Below, one piece after another: positions 19,130-28,775 of a stretch of DNA of 44,777 nucleotides. This stretch comes from Balneolaceae bacterium. GTDB taxonomy: Bacteria > Bacteroidota > Rhodothermia > Balneolales > Balneolaceae. Where the stretch lies: contig SLLL01000078.1 of assembly GCA_007134085.1 (NCBI GenBank), positions 1 through 44,777 of the forward strand. The letters run 5' to 3'. The notes below the pieces were generated by a model. That model did not search any database, had not been told where the DNA came from, and saw only the letters and a list, made by a program, of their open reading frames with translations. The position numbers and the translations under genes were made by a program. The first letter of the stretch is position 1. Every line of letters begins with the position of its first letter.

Positions 19130-21643
19130 TCACTTCTTCTTGACAACGATCATTGTGAGATCATCGTGTTGATCAAGTTTATCTCCGAACTTATCGAGGT
19201 CCTCTTCCAGCCTTTGAATCAGCTCTAACGATGAGTAGGAATTATACTTTATTATGAGATTATGGAGCCGGTGATCGCCGTAAAGTTTATTGGTTTTGCT
19301 GATTGTTTCAACTACTCCATCCGTAAAGAGAATCAGAATATCTCCTTGATCCATAGTGATCTTATCCTCAGTGATGTGTTTTTCGAAAAGTTCATCATTT
19401 GTCATCCCTACTGCCAGGCCTGAGGGTTGGTATGGATACAATTTTTTATCCCTGCTGTTATAAAAAAGAACCGGATTATGCCCCGCCCTTGAAAAGCGGA
19501 ACCTAGATTTTTTAATGTCCAACACTCCAAATATCAGAGATATAAATGTGCTTTTATTCGCATTTTTTCGAAATAGCTTATTCGTTTTTGTAAGAATTTT
19601 TTTAGGTGATGAGAAATCATTGCACAATGCGTGGAGTACGCCTTTAATGAATGTCATATAAAAAGCAGCCTGAATACCTTTACCGCTCACATCCCCTATG
19701 GTAATTGCAAGTTTCTCGTCAGACAGAGGTATAAAATCAAAATAATCGCCGCCGGTTTCGTACGCGGGTTTACAAATTGCGGCAATATCAAATCCTTCAA
19801 CCTGGGGGCGTGCAACCGGCAGAAACGACTGCTGTACCTGCCTTGCAATCTGCAATTCCTGCTTAATTCGGTCTTCCTGAGCAAGTTCACGAATGTACCC
19901 GGGCACAAAGTCGGGAAGTTCATTCCCGGTTTTTCCTTTATAGATATTAAATGCCCCAATTATATACCCCGCGAATAAAAGCAGAGCAAACGGCAGGAAA
20001 ACCACAATATCAGGCGATGGAGAGAACAACCAGCCCGGAGCTGTGGTAACAACTGAAAAGAAAACAAAAAGGGAAATAAAGGTGGTGATGAAATCATTTT
20101 TCAGATAAATAATACCGAGAACCAAGCCCACAACTCCGGCAGTTAGTAATTCCGGCAGCAACCCGCCCACATCAAACGGGAACGGATAGAATACCGTCAA
20201 CATAACCGCGGGGAGAAAAACAGCCATTATATTCGACTGAAACGTAGACCTGAACTGTCCGAGAAAAATCAGAAAAACCACCTGAACAATGATAAAAGCA
20301 ATCGCAAAATTGCTCAGTATCTCCGCAATGTATGGCAGATAGGTTGTATTCGCGATAAAATTTTCAGGAACGGTAACATACGCACCCGGCACAAAAGCGA
20401 TCGCTAAACACCACACAGCTGACAGAACAAAACCGAGAGATATACCCCGAATAATATTCACGCCAACCGGCACATTGAAAAAGTGGCTGGTTCTTATCAG
20501 GTCGTACGTTCGGAGTTTTTCTACCCAAATCTGCCTGGTTATAGAGTCGGATATTGCTGTTACGGTAAAATATGCTATTGATGTTACAGCAGCGAAAAAA
20601 CCGATGGTAACAAGCATCGGAAGAATAAAAGAGAATGTAATTGTGCCGAACGATGAAATATGGCCGTACAGCTGTTGAAGAGTGATCAAGAAAGGGAAAA
20701 GTAAGCCTGCGAGTACAGCAATAAGTATTGCGGCTTTTGTATCAACAAGCCGAAGCCTGAAGCGGTTGAATAACAGTACAAATATCCAAAAAATGGCAAA
20801 GAGTATTACAATTGCACGGATACCTGATACATAGGGGCTGAAATCTACAGATCCATCTTCCGCGTGCAGAAAACTATGGCTCATCTTAAGAATAGAACCG
20901 TTCTCAAGCACAGTAACTTCTACCTGAACATTCTGGCGCAGCTGATTGGATTGGTAAAGGTACGTAACCATCGCGGCCTGAACCTCATTGATCTCAATCA
21001 TTTCGGTAGATTGATGGCTGAACCTCTCATCCGGCCATCCAGATTCAGTCATGTAAAAGTCAGCCAGCTGCAGAGCTGTGTTTTGATTGAATCCACGGGT
21101 TAGAAACTGCTCGAGCTGTTGATCATCAAGCTCAGGCAGTGAAGTTTCTGTCTCATCCGGAGGCAATAAATCAGCACCTGCCGTACGCGCTGCCGGCATA
21201 AAATCATAATTGTTTTGCAGGCCAATAAACTCTCCCGCTTCATTCAGGATTACTGCTACTATTTGTGCGGCTTCGCTCATAAACCCAAAAACAGCGTCCT
21301 GCTCGAGATCTGCTGCTTTAAGGTTAACCTGCCAGTAAAATGCAGGATAAAGCGACCGGTTAATAGTGTGAGAATAGAATTGATTGACAGAAGTTTGGCT
21401 TTGAAGCGAATCGAGAAAGCTTTGATCTGTCTTGAAACTTGTTATCTCTCTTTCACTGCTTCTGTACCCAAACCGGTTTGCTATCTGTACACCTCTTTCT
21501 GATGCAACTGAGGGGCTCAGGCTGCTATCAGCGGAGCGAAGAGGATGAAAATCTGAATACAGCCAGAAAAACAGAAAGGCCGCTATCAGCCCTGTTATCA
21601 GCAGGATGATATCTTGCTTTGCCGTATCGCTTCCCGGAATCAA
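19130..21643 (-). CDS. SpoIIE/RsbU-type PP2C phosphatase with large polytopic N-terminal region
   Basis: QQSFLPVARPQVEGFDIAAICKPAYETGGDYFDFIPLSDEKLAITIGDVSGKGIQAAFYM...GDILILFTDGVVETI; many TM helices. Confidence 0.88.
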   Translation of the reverse strand: MIPGSDTAKQDIILLITGLIAAFLFFWLYSDFHPLRSADSSLSPSVASERGVQIANRFGYRSSEREITSFKTDQSFLDSLQSQTSVNQFYSHTINRSLYPAFYWQVNLKAADLEQDAVFGFMSEAAQIVAVILNEAGEFIGLQNNYDFMPAARTAGADLLPPDETETSLPELDDQQLEQFLTRGFNQNTALQLADFYMTESGWPDERFSHQSTEMIEINEVQAAMVTYLYQSNQLRQNVQVEVTVLENGSILKMSHSFLHAEDGSVDFSPYVSGIRAIVILFAIFWIFVLLFNRFRLRLVDTKAAILIAVLAGLLFPFLITLQQLYGHISSFGTITFSFILPMLVTIGFFAAVTSIAYFTVTAISDSITRQIWVEKLRTYDLIRTSHFFNVPVGVNIIRGISLGFVLSAVWCLAIAFVPGAYVTVPENFIANTTYLPYIAEILSNFAIAFIIVQVVFLIFLGQFRSTFQSNIMAVFLPAVMLTVFYPFPFDVGGLLPELLTAGVVGLVLGIIYLKNDFITTFISLFVFFSVVTTAPGWLFSPSPDIVVFLPFALLLFAGYIIGAFNIYKGKTGNELPDFVPGYIRELAQEDRIKQELQIARQVQQSFLPVARPQVEGFDIAAICKPAYETGGDYFDFIPLSDEKLAITIGDVSGKGIQAAFYMTFIKGVLHALCNDFSSPKKILTKTNKLFRKNANKSTFISLIFGVLDIKKSRFRFSRAGHNPVLFYNSRDKKLYPYQPSGLAVGMTNDELFEKHITEDKITMDQGDILILFTDGVVETISKTNKLYGDHRLHNLIIKYNSYSSLELIQRLEEDLDKFGDKLDQHDDLTMIVVKKK

Positions 21644-21843
21644 TGTTCTTCTTCTGCTTATTTATGTTTAAAATTTTCTTTTCTGAGGCTTTATATACTA
21701 CACAACTTTTTACTTTTTTGATACAGAAACTAATCACACAGTATTAGTTATTCTATCAGGCGCAAGCTATGTTATAGCTAACTTACAGCGAATAAAAACA
21801 GGCTTTGTTTCAAAATTTCTAATCTTTCTGAATATTTCCACTT

Positions 21844-22608
21844 ATGTGTCTTATCGTTTTTGCAATTCAAGCGCATCCTGATTATCCATTCATTTTAGCA
21901 GGTAACAGAGATGAATTTTACGACAGGCCTGCAGAATCTGCTGCATTTTGGAATACTCAGCCAAAAATTCTCGCCGGAAAAGATGCTAAAGCAGGTGGTA
22001 CCTGGCTAGGTGTTTCTGAAAAGGGACGAATTGCTGCACTCACAAATTTCAGAGACATAAACTCTATAAAGGAAAATGCACCAAGCCGTGGAGATATCGT
22101 GAAGGGCATATTAACAACCACGGCCAGTGTTCCGCAATTTTTCGAACAGCTGATGCATAATGCGCACAACTACAACGGCTTTAACCTGCTGGCAGGCACC
22201 CCTGATGAGTTCTACTACTACTCAAGCGTAAAAAACAGTTATCGAAAACTACTGCCCGGTGTTTACTCAATAAGCAATGCTCATCTGGAATCCAATTGGC
22301 CAAAATCTGATTGGGCTGAAGAGGAATTCACAAAAATCCTGAATACTGATGCCAGAACTAACGAACTCTTTTTTGATATGCTGAAAAACTCAAAAACCTA
22401 CCCCATCGGGATACTGCCAAAAACAGGCTTGCCTGAAAATATGGAGGTTGCAGTTTCTGCAGTTTTTATTAAAACAGAAAATTACGGAACCCGCTGTTCT
22501 ACACTTATAAAAAGAAATTCTTGCGGCACCACTTATTTTGAGGAGAGAACCTATAACCCTGCCGATTCAAGTGTATCGAACCAAGCCATTCACACTTTTT
22601 CCAAATAA
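21844..22608 (+). CDS. NRDE/TANGO2 family protein
   Basis: MCLIVFAIQAHPDYPFILAGNRDEFYDRPAESAAFW...LAGKDAKAGGTWLGVSEKGRIAALTNFRD. Confidence 0.92.
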   Translation: MCLIVFAIQAHPDYPFILAGNRDEFYDRPAESAAFWNTQPKILAGKDAKAGGTWLGVSEKGRIAALTNFRDINSIKENAPSRGDIVKGILTTTASVPQFFEQLMHNAHNYNGFNLLAGTPDEFYYYSSVKNSYRKLLPGVYSISNAHLESNWPKSDWAEEEFTKILNTDARTNELFFDMLKNSKTYPIGILPKTGLPENMEVAVSAVFIKTENYGTRCSTLIKRNSCGTTYFEERTYNPADSSVSNQAIHTFSK

Positions 22609-22645
22609 TTAAGCAGTAATACTTTTCAAGCCGAAACCAATCTTA

Positions 22646-23824
22646 TTATAAATACCGAAGCCGCTCGTTGGCAGCACGTTTGGCATTGGGCGCTGCATTT
22701 TGGTTGGCCGCAAGTTGGTAAAAGTTTTTTGCTGTAGCACTGTCCTGAAGGCGCTCGGCTGCGCGTCCTGCAAAATAGGCAGACAGCGTATGAATATGCC
22801 TCTCTTTAGCTAAAGTAAGGGTATTTCCAAGTTCAACTGATTTTTCAAATGCTTTGAAAGCAGGCTCAATATTTCCCATAAAGTAATTTGCTCTGCCATA
22901 CCAGTAGAGAAGTTCTGATTCTAACAACGCATCAGAAGAGAGCCCATTTTCTTTTCTGTGAGCCATTGTTTCATTATAAAAGCTGATGATATTTCTAAAT
23001 TCATGTAGCTGGCCCAGCGTAACCATGTACTGCCGCCGGTAGTAACTGTTATCAGGATACTGATCAACCAACCTCCTGAAATGCGATTTTGCCTCATCAA
23101 ACTCTTCTTCATAGTTTAACAAAATATTCCCCAAAAAATAGGTGGCTTCAGGCCTTGCAAATATGGCGTCGGTTGATGCCCTTCTTAACGTATTAAGCCC
23201 CTCTTCACGGCTGCCGGCAGGCAAAAACATCGCTGCAGGCCGTAAAAACGGAAACGTTTCAGGAATGTATGCGGAGTAGTAGAGTTTCATCCCCTCCGCA
23301 AAAAGGTTGTCGGGCAATTCGGGGTCAATCTCATTCAACCGTTGATGTGCCTGATATCCCCTTCTGCCAACTTGCACACTTGTTAGCCACTCTTCCCTGT
23401 TTGCATGCAGGCGCGCTATATAACTATTAGACACCGCTCGAATAATCAGTGCATCTTTATGATCCGGCTCTCTGCGTAACAAACGTGAAGCTTCAAAATC
23501 TGCCTCTCTCATCAGGTTGATAAAATCTTCATCGTGGGAGGTATCTACCAAATCCTCCAGAACCTTCCACCAGAGCTCCATTCCATCCCAAAGTAGCCAG
23601 ATGGGATGGCCCGGATAGATCTCTTTCCAGATAAAAAGAATATCCCTTGCTTCCCCATTATCTCTGTTATAGAGTGCGTTGATAGCATTTCGTGCATCTG
23701 CTCCAAACCGTTCATCATCAATCAAAACTTTTGTCTGCGCAGAGGCTATCGGTGTGCCGCCAACCAGGAAGAGCAGTACAAAAAACGCCGGAATGGCGAT
23801 CTTAGAGGCATTTAGCAATGGCAT
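22646..23824 (-). CDS. Exported tetratricopeptide-repeat protein
   Basis: Signal peptide; repeated helical pairs, e.g. ATYFLGNILLNYEEEFDEAKSHFRRLVDQYPDN, YWYGRANYFMGNIEPAFKAFEKSVELG. Confidence 0.7.
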   Translation of the reverse strand: MPLLNASKIAIPAFFVLLFLVGGTPIASAQTKVLIDDERFGADARNAINALYNRDNGEARDILFIWKEIYPGHPIWLLWDGMELWWKVLEDLVDTSHDEDFINLMREADFEASRLLRREPDHKDALIIRAVSNSYIARLHANREEWLTSVQVGRRGYQAHQRLNEIDPELPDNLFAEGMKLYYSAYIPETFPFLRPAAMFLPAGSREEGLNTLRRASTDAIFARPEATYFLGNILLNYEEEFDEAKSHFRRLVDQYPDNSYYRRQYMVTLGQLHEFRNIISFYNETMAHRKENGLSSDALLESELLYWYGRANYFMGNIEPAFKAFEKSVELGNTLTLAKERHIHTLSAYFAGRAAERLQDSATAKNFYQLAANQNAAPNAKRAANERLRYL

Positions 23825-23833
23825 AAAAACATG

Positions 23834-24709
23834 TTATTTCAGATGATCTAAAAACCACCCTTCCGTCAAATCAATCACTTCTTCGAATTCAGGTGGAAAG
23901 TCTTCATCTTCAAACGGATGTGCAACCTGAAAGGTATGTCCCGCATTCTCTATAAGCCGTAACTCTTTTTCATCAGCCGGACATTTTCTATAGAGTGTCT
24001 CGGTATCTAGGCTGGGAACTGCCTCATCCTCTTTCCCGGCTATAAACATGGATGGAATGTAGATATCCTGAATCCGCTTAATGGCTATAAGCTTCTCTGC
24101 ATTTCCCATGCCATCGTCGTACGCAATTTTATCAAGTGGTAAAATTTCGCCGGTTCTGGAGTTTTTTATCTCTGTATATCCCTTGTTTGCCCAATCTTTT
24201 TTAATTGCATCGCTCCATCTTGCGTTGTAATCTGCCACCGCTGACCATGTAACAAGACAATGGATCTCTGAAAATTCAGCGGCGGCTACAACCGCATTAT
24301 GCCCCCCGCGTGAGTGGCCAATAATGCCAATTCTATCTGTATCAAGAATTACTTTGTCGCTGGATATGGTTTTATCCTTTAATGCTGCAATTATCGAACC
24401 TGTATCAGCAAGGTCTTGCGTGAATGTTTGCCTTCGAAAGAGTTCCGGTTCATCAAAATTCAGCATGCTTTCTCCAACACCATTAAGCGACATGTTAAAA
24501 GCAACCACGGCAAATCCTGCCCGGGCAAATTCCTCATACGCATCAGGAAAAGCACCCCAGTCTTTAAAACCTTTAAAGCCATGCAGAAATAATATCACCG
24601 GCAGTATGGTTCCCGCAGGTGCTACCGGAACCAGGAGATCGTAATGAATAGGCAGGTTTTCGGTTGATGGAATCTTACCGCTTATTTTCGAAATACTGCT
24701 GAATCTCAT
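23834..24709 (-). CDS. Alpha/beta hydrolase (dienelactone hydrolase-like)
   Basis: VILFLHGFKGFKDWGAFPDAYEEFARAGFAVVAFNMSLNG; IGIIGHSRGGHNAV; ENAGHTF. Confidence 0.85.
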   Translation of the reverse strand: MRFSSISKISGKIPSTENLPIHYDLLVPVAPAGTILPVILFLHGFKGFKDWGAFPDAYEEFARAGFAVVAFNMSLNGVGESMLNFDEPELFRRQTFTQDLADTGSIIAALKDKTISSDKVILDTDRIGIIGHSRGGHNAVVAAAEFSEIHCLVTWSAVADYNARWSDAIKKDWANKGYTEIKNSRTGEILPLDKIAYDDGMGNAEKLIAIKRIQDIYIPSMFIAGKEDEAVPSLDTETLYRKCPADEKELRLIENAGHTFQVAHPFEDEDFPPEFEEVIDLTEGWFLDHLK

Positions 24710-25596
24710 TTTTCTTCTCTGTTAAAATCTAAAGTTTCTAACTGAACAAGTTTTCGCAGGTCGTTAATTTCTTTTTGCTTCAAATATCTCCATCGCCCCA
24801 TGCGGAGCCCCTTAACATTCAAACCGGCATACCGTGTGCGTTTCAAACTCTCCACATCTGCACCGATGTGGTCAATCATCCGCCTGATCAGATGGTTTCT
24901 CCCCTCAAAAACTGAGATCGTTACTATTGCGGGGTTAATTGGGTCTTGCTTAACCCGCGAAGCTTTTACCGGCCCATCTTCAAGAACAACTTCTCCCCTC
25001 AAATTTTCAACTTCTTGTGGGGTTAAAGGCCGGTTTGCGGTAACTTCGTACGTTTTTTTAACCTTAAAACTTGGATGCATCAACCGGTGCGCAAGGTCTC
25101 CATCGTTCGTGAGTATCAGCAAGCCTGTGGTGTTGCGGTCTAAACGCCCTACGGGATATACCCTGTGGCCTGTAGCATCTTCCACTACATCTATAACGGT
25201 ATTCCGGTCTTTTTCATCACTTGTAGTGCTGATGGTATCGCGCCCTTTATTCAGCAAGATGTAAACAAATGGCTCAAGCGAAAGCTTTTGCTTTTCTACC
25301 TCAACTCGGTCAGTTGGCTTAATCTTAAGGCCAAGCTCTGTAACCACCTGCCCGTTAACCTTCACTTTTCCGTCAGCAATCAGCTCATCAGCCTCCCTGC
25401 GCGAACAGTAGCCTGCATGAGCAATAAATTTATTGATACGGATCTCATCATCCATCACCTGTTTTTGTGATGCAGTTGCCGAGCGGTTTGGATAGTCTTT
25501 TTGCCGGTTTTTTTCCCGGTTTATGACGGGGCGCTTTTTTTTAGCGCCATCTTCACGTTTCGGTTTTTCCGGTCGATTTGGCCTTTTCTTACGCAT
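24706..25596 (-). CDS. RluB/RsuA-type pseudouridine synthase with basic N-terminal tail
   Basis: INKFIAHAGYCSRREADELIADGKVKVNG (S4-like); YPVGRLDRNTTGLLILTNDGDLAHRLMHPSFKVKKTYEV; GRNHLIRRM. Confidence 0.93.
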   Translation of the reverse strand: MRKKRPNRPEKPKREDGAKKKRPVINREKNRQKDYPNRSATASQKQVMDDEIRINKFIAHAGYCSRREADELIADGKVKVNGQVVTELGLKIKPTDRVEVEKQKLSLEPFVYILLNKGRDTISTTSDEKDRNTVIDVVEDATGHRVYPVGRLDRNTTGLLILTNDGDLAHRLMHPSFKVKKTYEVTANRPLTPQEVENLRGEVVLEDGPVKASRVKQDPINPAIVTISVFEGRNHLIRRMIDHIGADVESLKRTRYAGLNVKGLRMGRWRYLKQKEINDLRKLVQLETLDFNREEK

Positions 25597-25693
25597 ACTA
25601 CAGTTTAACCATTTTGATTGAATTTTTTAAAAATGGGCAGGAATTATATCAGATAATCTCAAAGCCAAACTCACTTTTTCTGCATATCAGCTT

Positions 25694-25960
25694 TTATTCT
25701 GCCGATGAATTGTTCTTTTTGGGAACCGGGTCTGCACCGGAAGTTCCCCAGGGATGACACTTGCCGATTCTTTTAATCCCCAGCCAGAACCCCTTCAGAA
25801 AACCCCACTCTTTCACTGCTTCCATCATGTAATTGGAGCATGTAGGGTAGTGCCTGCAGTTACTCCCCAGAAATGGAGAGATAGCAAGCTGGTAGAAACG
25901 AATCAACTTGATCAGCAGCCAGCTTAACGCATTTCCAATATGCTTAGCGATCGATTTCAA
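25694..25960 (-). CDS. yidD: Membrane protein insertion efficiency factor YidD
   Basis: [57 protein letters not shown]. Confidence 0.93.
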   Translation of the reverse strand: MKSIAKHIGNALSWLLIKLIRFYQLAISPFLGSNCRHYPTCSNYMMEAVKEWGFLKGFWLGIKRIGKCHPWGTSGADPVPKKNNSSAE

Positions 25961-27455
25961 AACGGGTACCGCCTTTCTCGTCCTTCAGGCGAACGCCAAT
26001 CTGCTGGAGTTCATCCCTGATTTTATCCGATGTGGCAAAGTCTTTATTCTCCCGGGCTTCCTTTCTGATATCTATGAGAAGTTCGATAAGATCTTCGGTG
26101 ATTCCATCATCACCTGATGTATCATCTTTGAGGCCCAGAATAGCATATATAAACTGATCAAACGTTTTAACCAGCTTATTCAGGGCATTTCGTGAAAGAT
26201 CTGTTTTTAACAACTGGCCATTATGAAGCGCATTTATTTTTGATGAGAGGTCAAACAGTGCCGCCAAAACCTGAGCTGTGTTAAAATCATCATTCATGGA
26301 ATGGTGGCAGCGGCCGCATAGCTCAAGTACGGCTTTATCAAGGGAACCTTCCTCTTCAGAAAAATCTCCCGATTCCTTTAGCTCTTTCAACAGTGCAACA
26401 GCTGCCATTAACCGGTGAAACCCTTTTTCTGCTGCGCTAAGGGCATCATTAGAAAAATCGATCTTACTGCGATAATGGGATTGCAGCATCAGAAAGCGAA
26501 CAACCATCGGGCTGTAGCCCTTGGCAAGTTTTTCATGCCTGCCTTCAAACAGTTCATCAAGGTTGATGAAATTTCCGGCTGATTTACTCATCTTAGCCCC
26601 ATCTATGGTAACCATGTTATTGTGAATCCAATAGTTCACGGGATCGTGGCCGTGCGCGCTTCTGCACTGGGCTATTTCAGCTTCATGATGAGGAAACTGC
26701 AGGTCGAGGCCGCCTCCGTGGATATCAAACTTTTTACCAAGATATTTCAGGCTCATTGCGCTGCACTCAAGGTGCCAGCCGGGGTAGCCATCGCCCCAGG
26801 GGGAGTCCCAGCGCATGATATGTGTGGGTGAGGCTTTTTTCCAGAGAGCAAAATCGTGGGGACTCTTCTTTTCATCTAAACCGGCTGTTTCGCGGCTGCC
26901 TGCCTGAAGGTCTTCAAGAATCTTACCCGATAGCTGGCCATAAGGATTATCCTGCCGATACTTTTCAATATCAAAATAGATATTGCCATTCACCTCATAG
27001 CCGTATCCGTTATCGAGAATGGTTTTTATCAATGAAATCTGCTCTATGATATGGCCTGTTGCTGTCGGTTCAATATCGGGGTTTAAGCAGTTTAGTAGCT
27101 CCGTGCCTTTATGATAACTGATAGTATACTTTTGAGCGATCTCCATCGGCTCCACCTGTTCGAGACGGGCTTTCTTTGCAATTTTATCCTCGCCCTGCTC
27201 AGTCTCTTCCTGCTCAAGATGGCCTACATCTGTAATGTTTCGAACATAGCGAACTTTATAGCCGAGAAACTTTAAGTAGCGGTAAACCACATCAAACGTA
27301 ACTGCCGCGCGGGCATGGCCCAAATGCGGATCTCCATAAACTGTGGGCCCACAAACGTAAAGGCCTACAAATGGAGGGTTAATGGGTATAAATTCCTCTT
27401 TCTTACGAGAAAGGCTGTTATAAATAAATAACTTAGATGTGTCTGTCTCTGACAT
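25944..27455 (-). CDS. cysS: Cysteinyl-tRNA synthetase
   Basis: [74 protein letters not shown]. Confidence 0.97.
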   Translation of the reverse strand: MSETDTSKLFIYNSLSRKKEEFIPINPPFVGLYVCGPTVYGDPHLGHARAAVTFDVVYRYLKFLGYKVRYVRNITDVGHLEQEETEQGEDKIAKKARLEQVEPMEIAQKYTISYHKGTELLNCLNPDIEPTATGHIIEQISLIKTILDNGYGYEVNGNIYFDIEKYRQDNPYGQLSGKILEDLQAGSRETAGLDEKKSPHDFALWKKASPTHIMRWDSPWGDGYPGWHLECSAMSLKYLGKKFDIHGGGLDLQFPHHEAEIAQCRSAHGHDPVNYWIHNNMVTIDGAKMSKSAGNFINLDELFEGRHEKLAKGYSPMVVRFLMLQSHYRSKIDFSNDALSAAEKGFHRLMAAVALLKELKESGDFSEEEGSLDKAVLELCGRCHHSMNDDFNTAQVLAALFDLSSKINALHNGQLLKTDLSRNALNKLVKTFDQFIYAILGLKDDTSGDDGITEDLIELLIDIRKEARENKDFATSDKIRDELQQIGVRLKDEKGGTRFEIDR

Positions 27456-27485
27456 GGATTTACTTGAACGATAAAATAGTTTGAA

Positions 27486-28205
27486 TTACACTTCGGTTTC
27501 AGCCTGTATGTAATCAATAAACTTCTGTTTTGTCTCCTCTTTCTCAAATTTGCCGCTATACTCTACGGTAACCGTTGTACTCTGCTTGTCTTTAATGCCA
27601 CGGGTGGAAACACACAAATGTTTGCTTTCAATAAATACGGCCACATCTTCAGTTTGCATGGTTTTTTTGAGTTCTTCGGCAATTTGCAAGGTCAACCGTT
27701 CCTGTACTTGCGGGCGGCAAGAGTAATATTCAACAATTCTGTTGATTTTTGAGAGGCCTATCACATTACCCGAACTTATATAAGCAACATGTGCTTTTCC
27801 TAAAAATGGCAAAAAGTGATGTTCGCAAAATGATGTAACATCAATGTTTTTTACAACTACCATATCAGAGTAGTCAAACTTATTGTCGAACTTGCTGGCC
27901 TTGGGCTTATTCTTGGGATTAAGGCCACTAAAAATCTCTTTTACGTACATTTTAGCCACCCTGCGTGGTGTCCCTCTCAAGCTCTCATCATTAAGGTCCA
28001 ATCCAAGAACGTGCATTATATCTGCGAAATGCTCTTCAATTTTCTCAATTTTCTCTTCATCCGTGAGTGAAAAAGCATCGCTTCTAAGGGGAGTATCGAT
28101 GGATGTACCAACGTGATTATCTCCAATTTCTTCAGATATTTCCGGATCAACTTCCAGTGTACCGGCCCTGTTTTTTTCTTCTTTACTCATTAACAGTTTT
28201 TTCAA
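27486..28205 (-). CDS. folE: GTP cyclohydrolase I
   Basis: TPRRVAKMYVKEIFSGLNP...TSFCEHHFLPFLGKAHVAYI...GLSKINRIVEYYSCRPQVQERLTLQIAE...VFIESKHLCVSTRGI. Confidence 0.96.
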   Translation of the reverse strand: MKKLLMSKEEKNRAGTLEVDPEISEEIGDNHVGTSIDTPLRSDAFSLTDEEKIEKIEEHFADIMHVLGLDLNDESLRGTPRRVAKMYVKEIFSGLNPKNKPKASKFDNKFDYSDMVVVKNIDVTSFCEHHFLPFLGKAHVAYISSGNVIGLSKINRIVEYYSCRPQVQERLTLQIAEELKKTMQTEDVAVFIESKHLCVSTRGIKDKQSTTVTVEYSGKFEKEETKQKFIDYIQAETEV

Positions 28206-28481
28206 ATAGTTTTAAAAAATTCACAGACCTTAAAAATAAGGCTTCCATCAGCAATATCATAATAGTGGCAATATCGCTTAGCTTCGGTTATTGTCAATAT
28301 GGATAGTACTTTTTCATCACTTATCAGCAAAAAGTGATATAAAAATTCTTAAACATTTTTTGAGATTTTATCGGTCACAACAAGAATTAAAAACATGGTT
28401 CCATAGGTAATGTTCAATATGAGGCAGTGTGCTTTTCAGGCAAATATTTCGTTTATTACTAAGTGATAAATATCTTTTACC

Positions 28482-28775
28482 ATGAATTATAAACAGCTGA
28501 TAGACAAACTTTCTGATAAAACCGGAAACTCAAAGGTAAAAACCAAAGAGCTTCTTCAGGATACCGTAGACGTACTCACCAAACAACTGTGTGACGGAAA
28601 AGGTGTATCAATCCCCGATTTGGGTACATTCAGCACAAAAGTTAGCGATGAGAAAAAAGTCTATAACCCCCACTACGATGCTTACATGATGGTACCGCCA
28701 AAGCGTGTAGTTGAATTCAGCCCTGCCGCCGGGCTTAAAGAAGAAATTAAGTTTTTGGAAACCGGAAATGAGTGA
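28482..28775 (+). CDS. HU-family DNA-binding protein
   Basis: MNYKQLIDKLSDKTGNSKVKTKELLQDTVDVLTKQLCDGKGVSIPDLGTFSTKV..., HU fold pattern. Confidence 0.8.
   Translation: MNYKQLIDKLSDKTGNSKVKTKELLQDTVDVLTKQLCDGKGVSIPDLGTFSTKVSDEKKVYNPHYDAYMMVPPKRVVEFSPAAGLKEEIKFLETGNE

Noticed and set aside
22985-23000. TCTAAAT half-site of the putative DtxR box
   Set aside because: Lies inside the TPR gene; single half-sites are expected by chance in this AT-rich sequence (another at about 30026).
24800-25264. 154-aa plus-strand ORF
   Set aside because: Antisense to the well-supported pseudouridine synthase gene.
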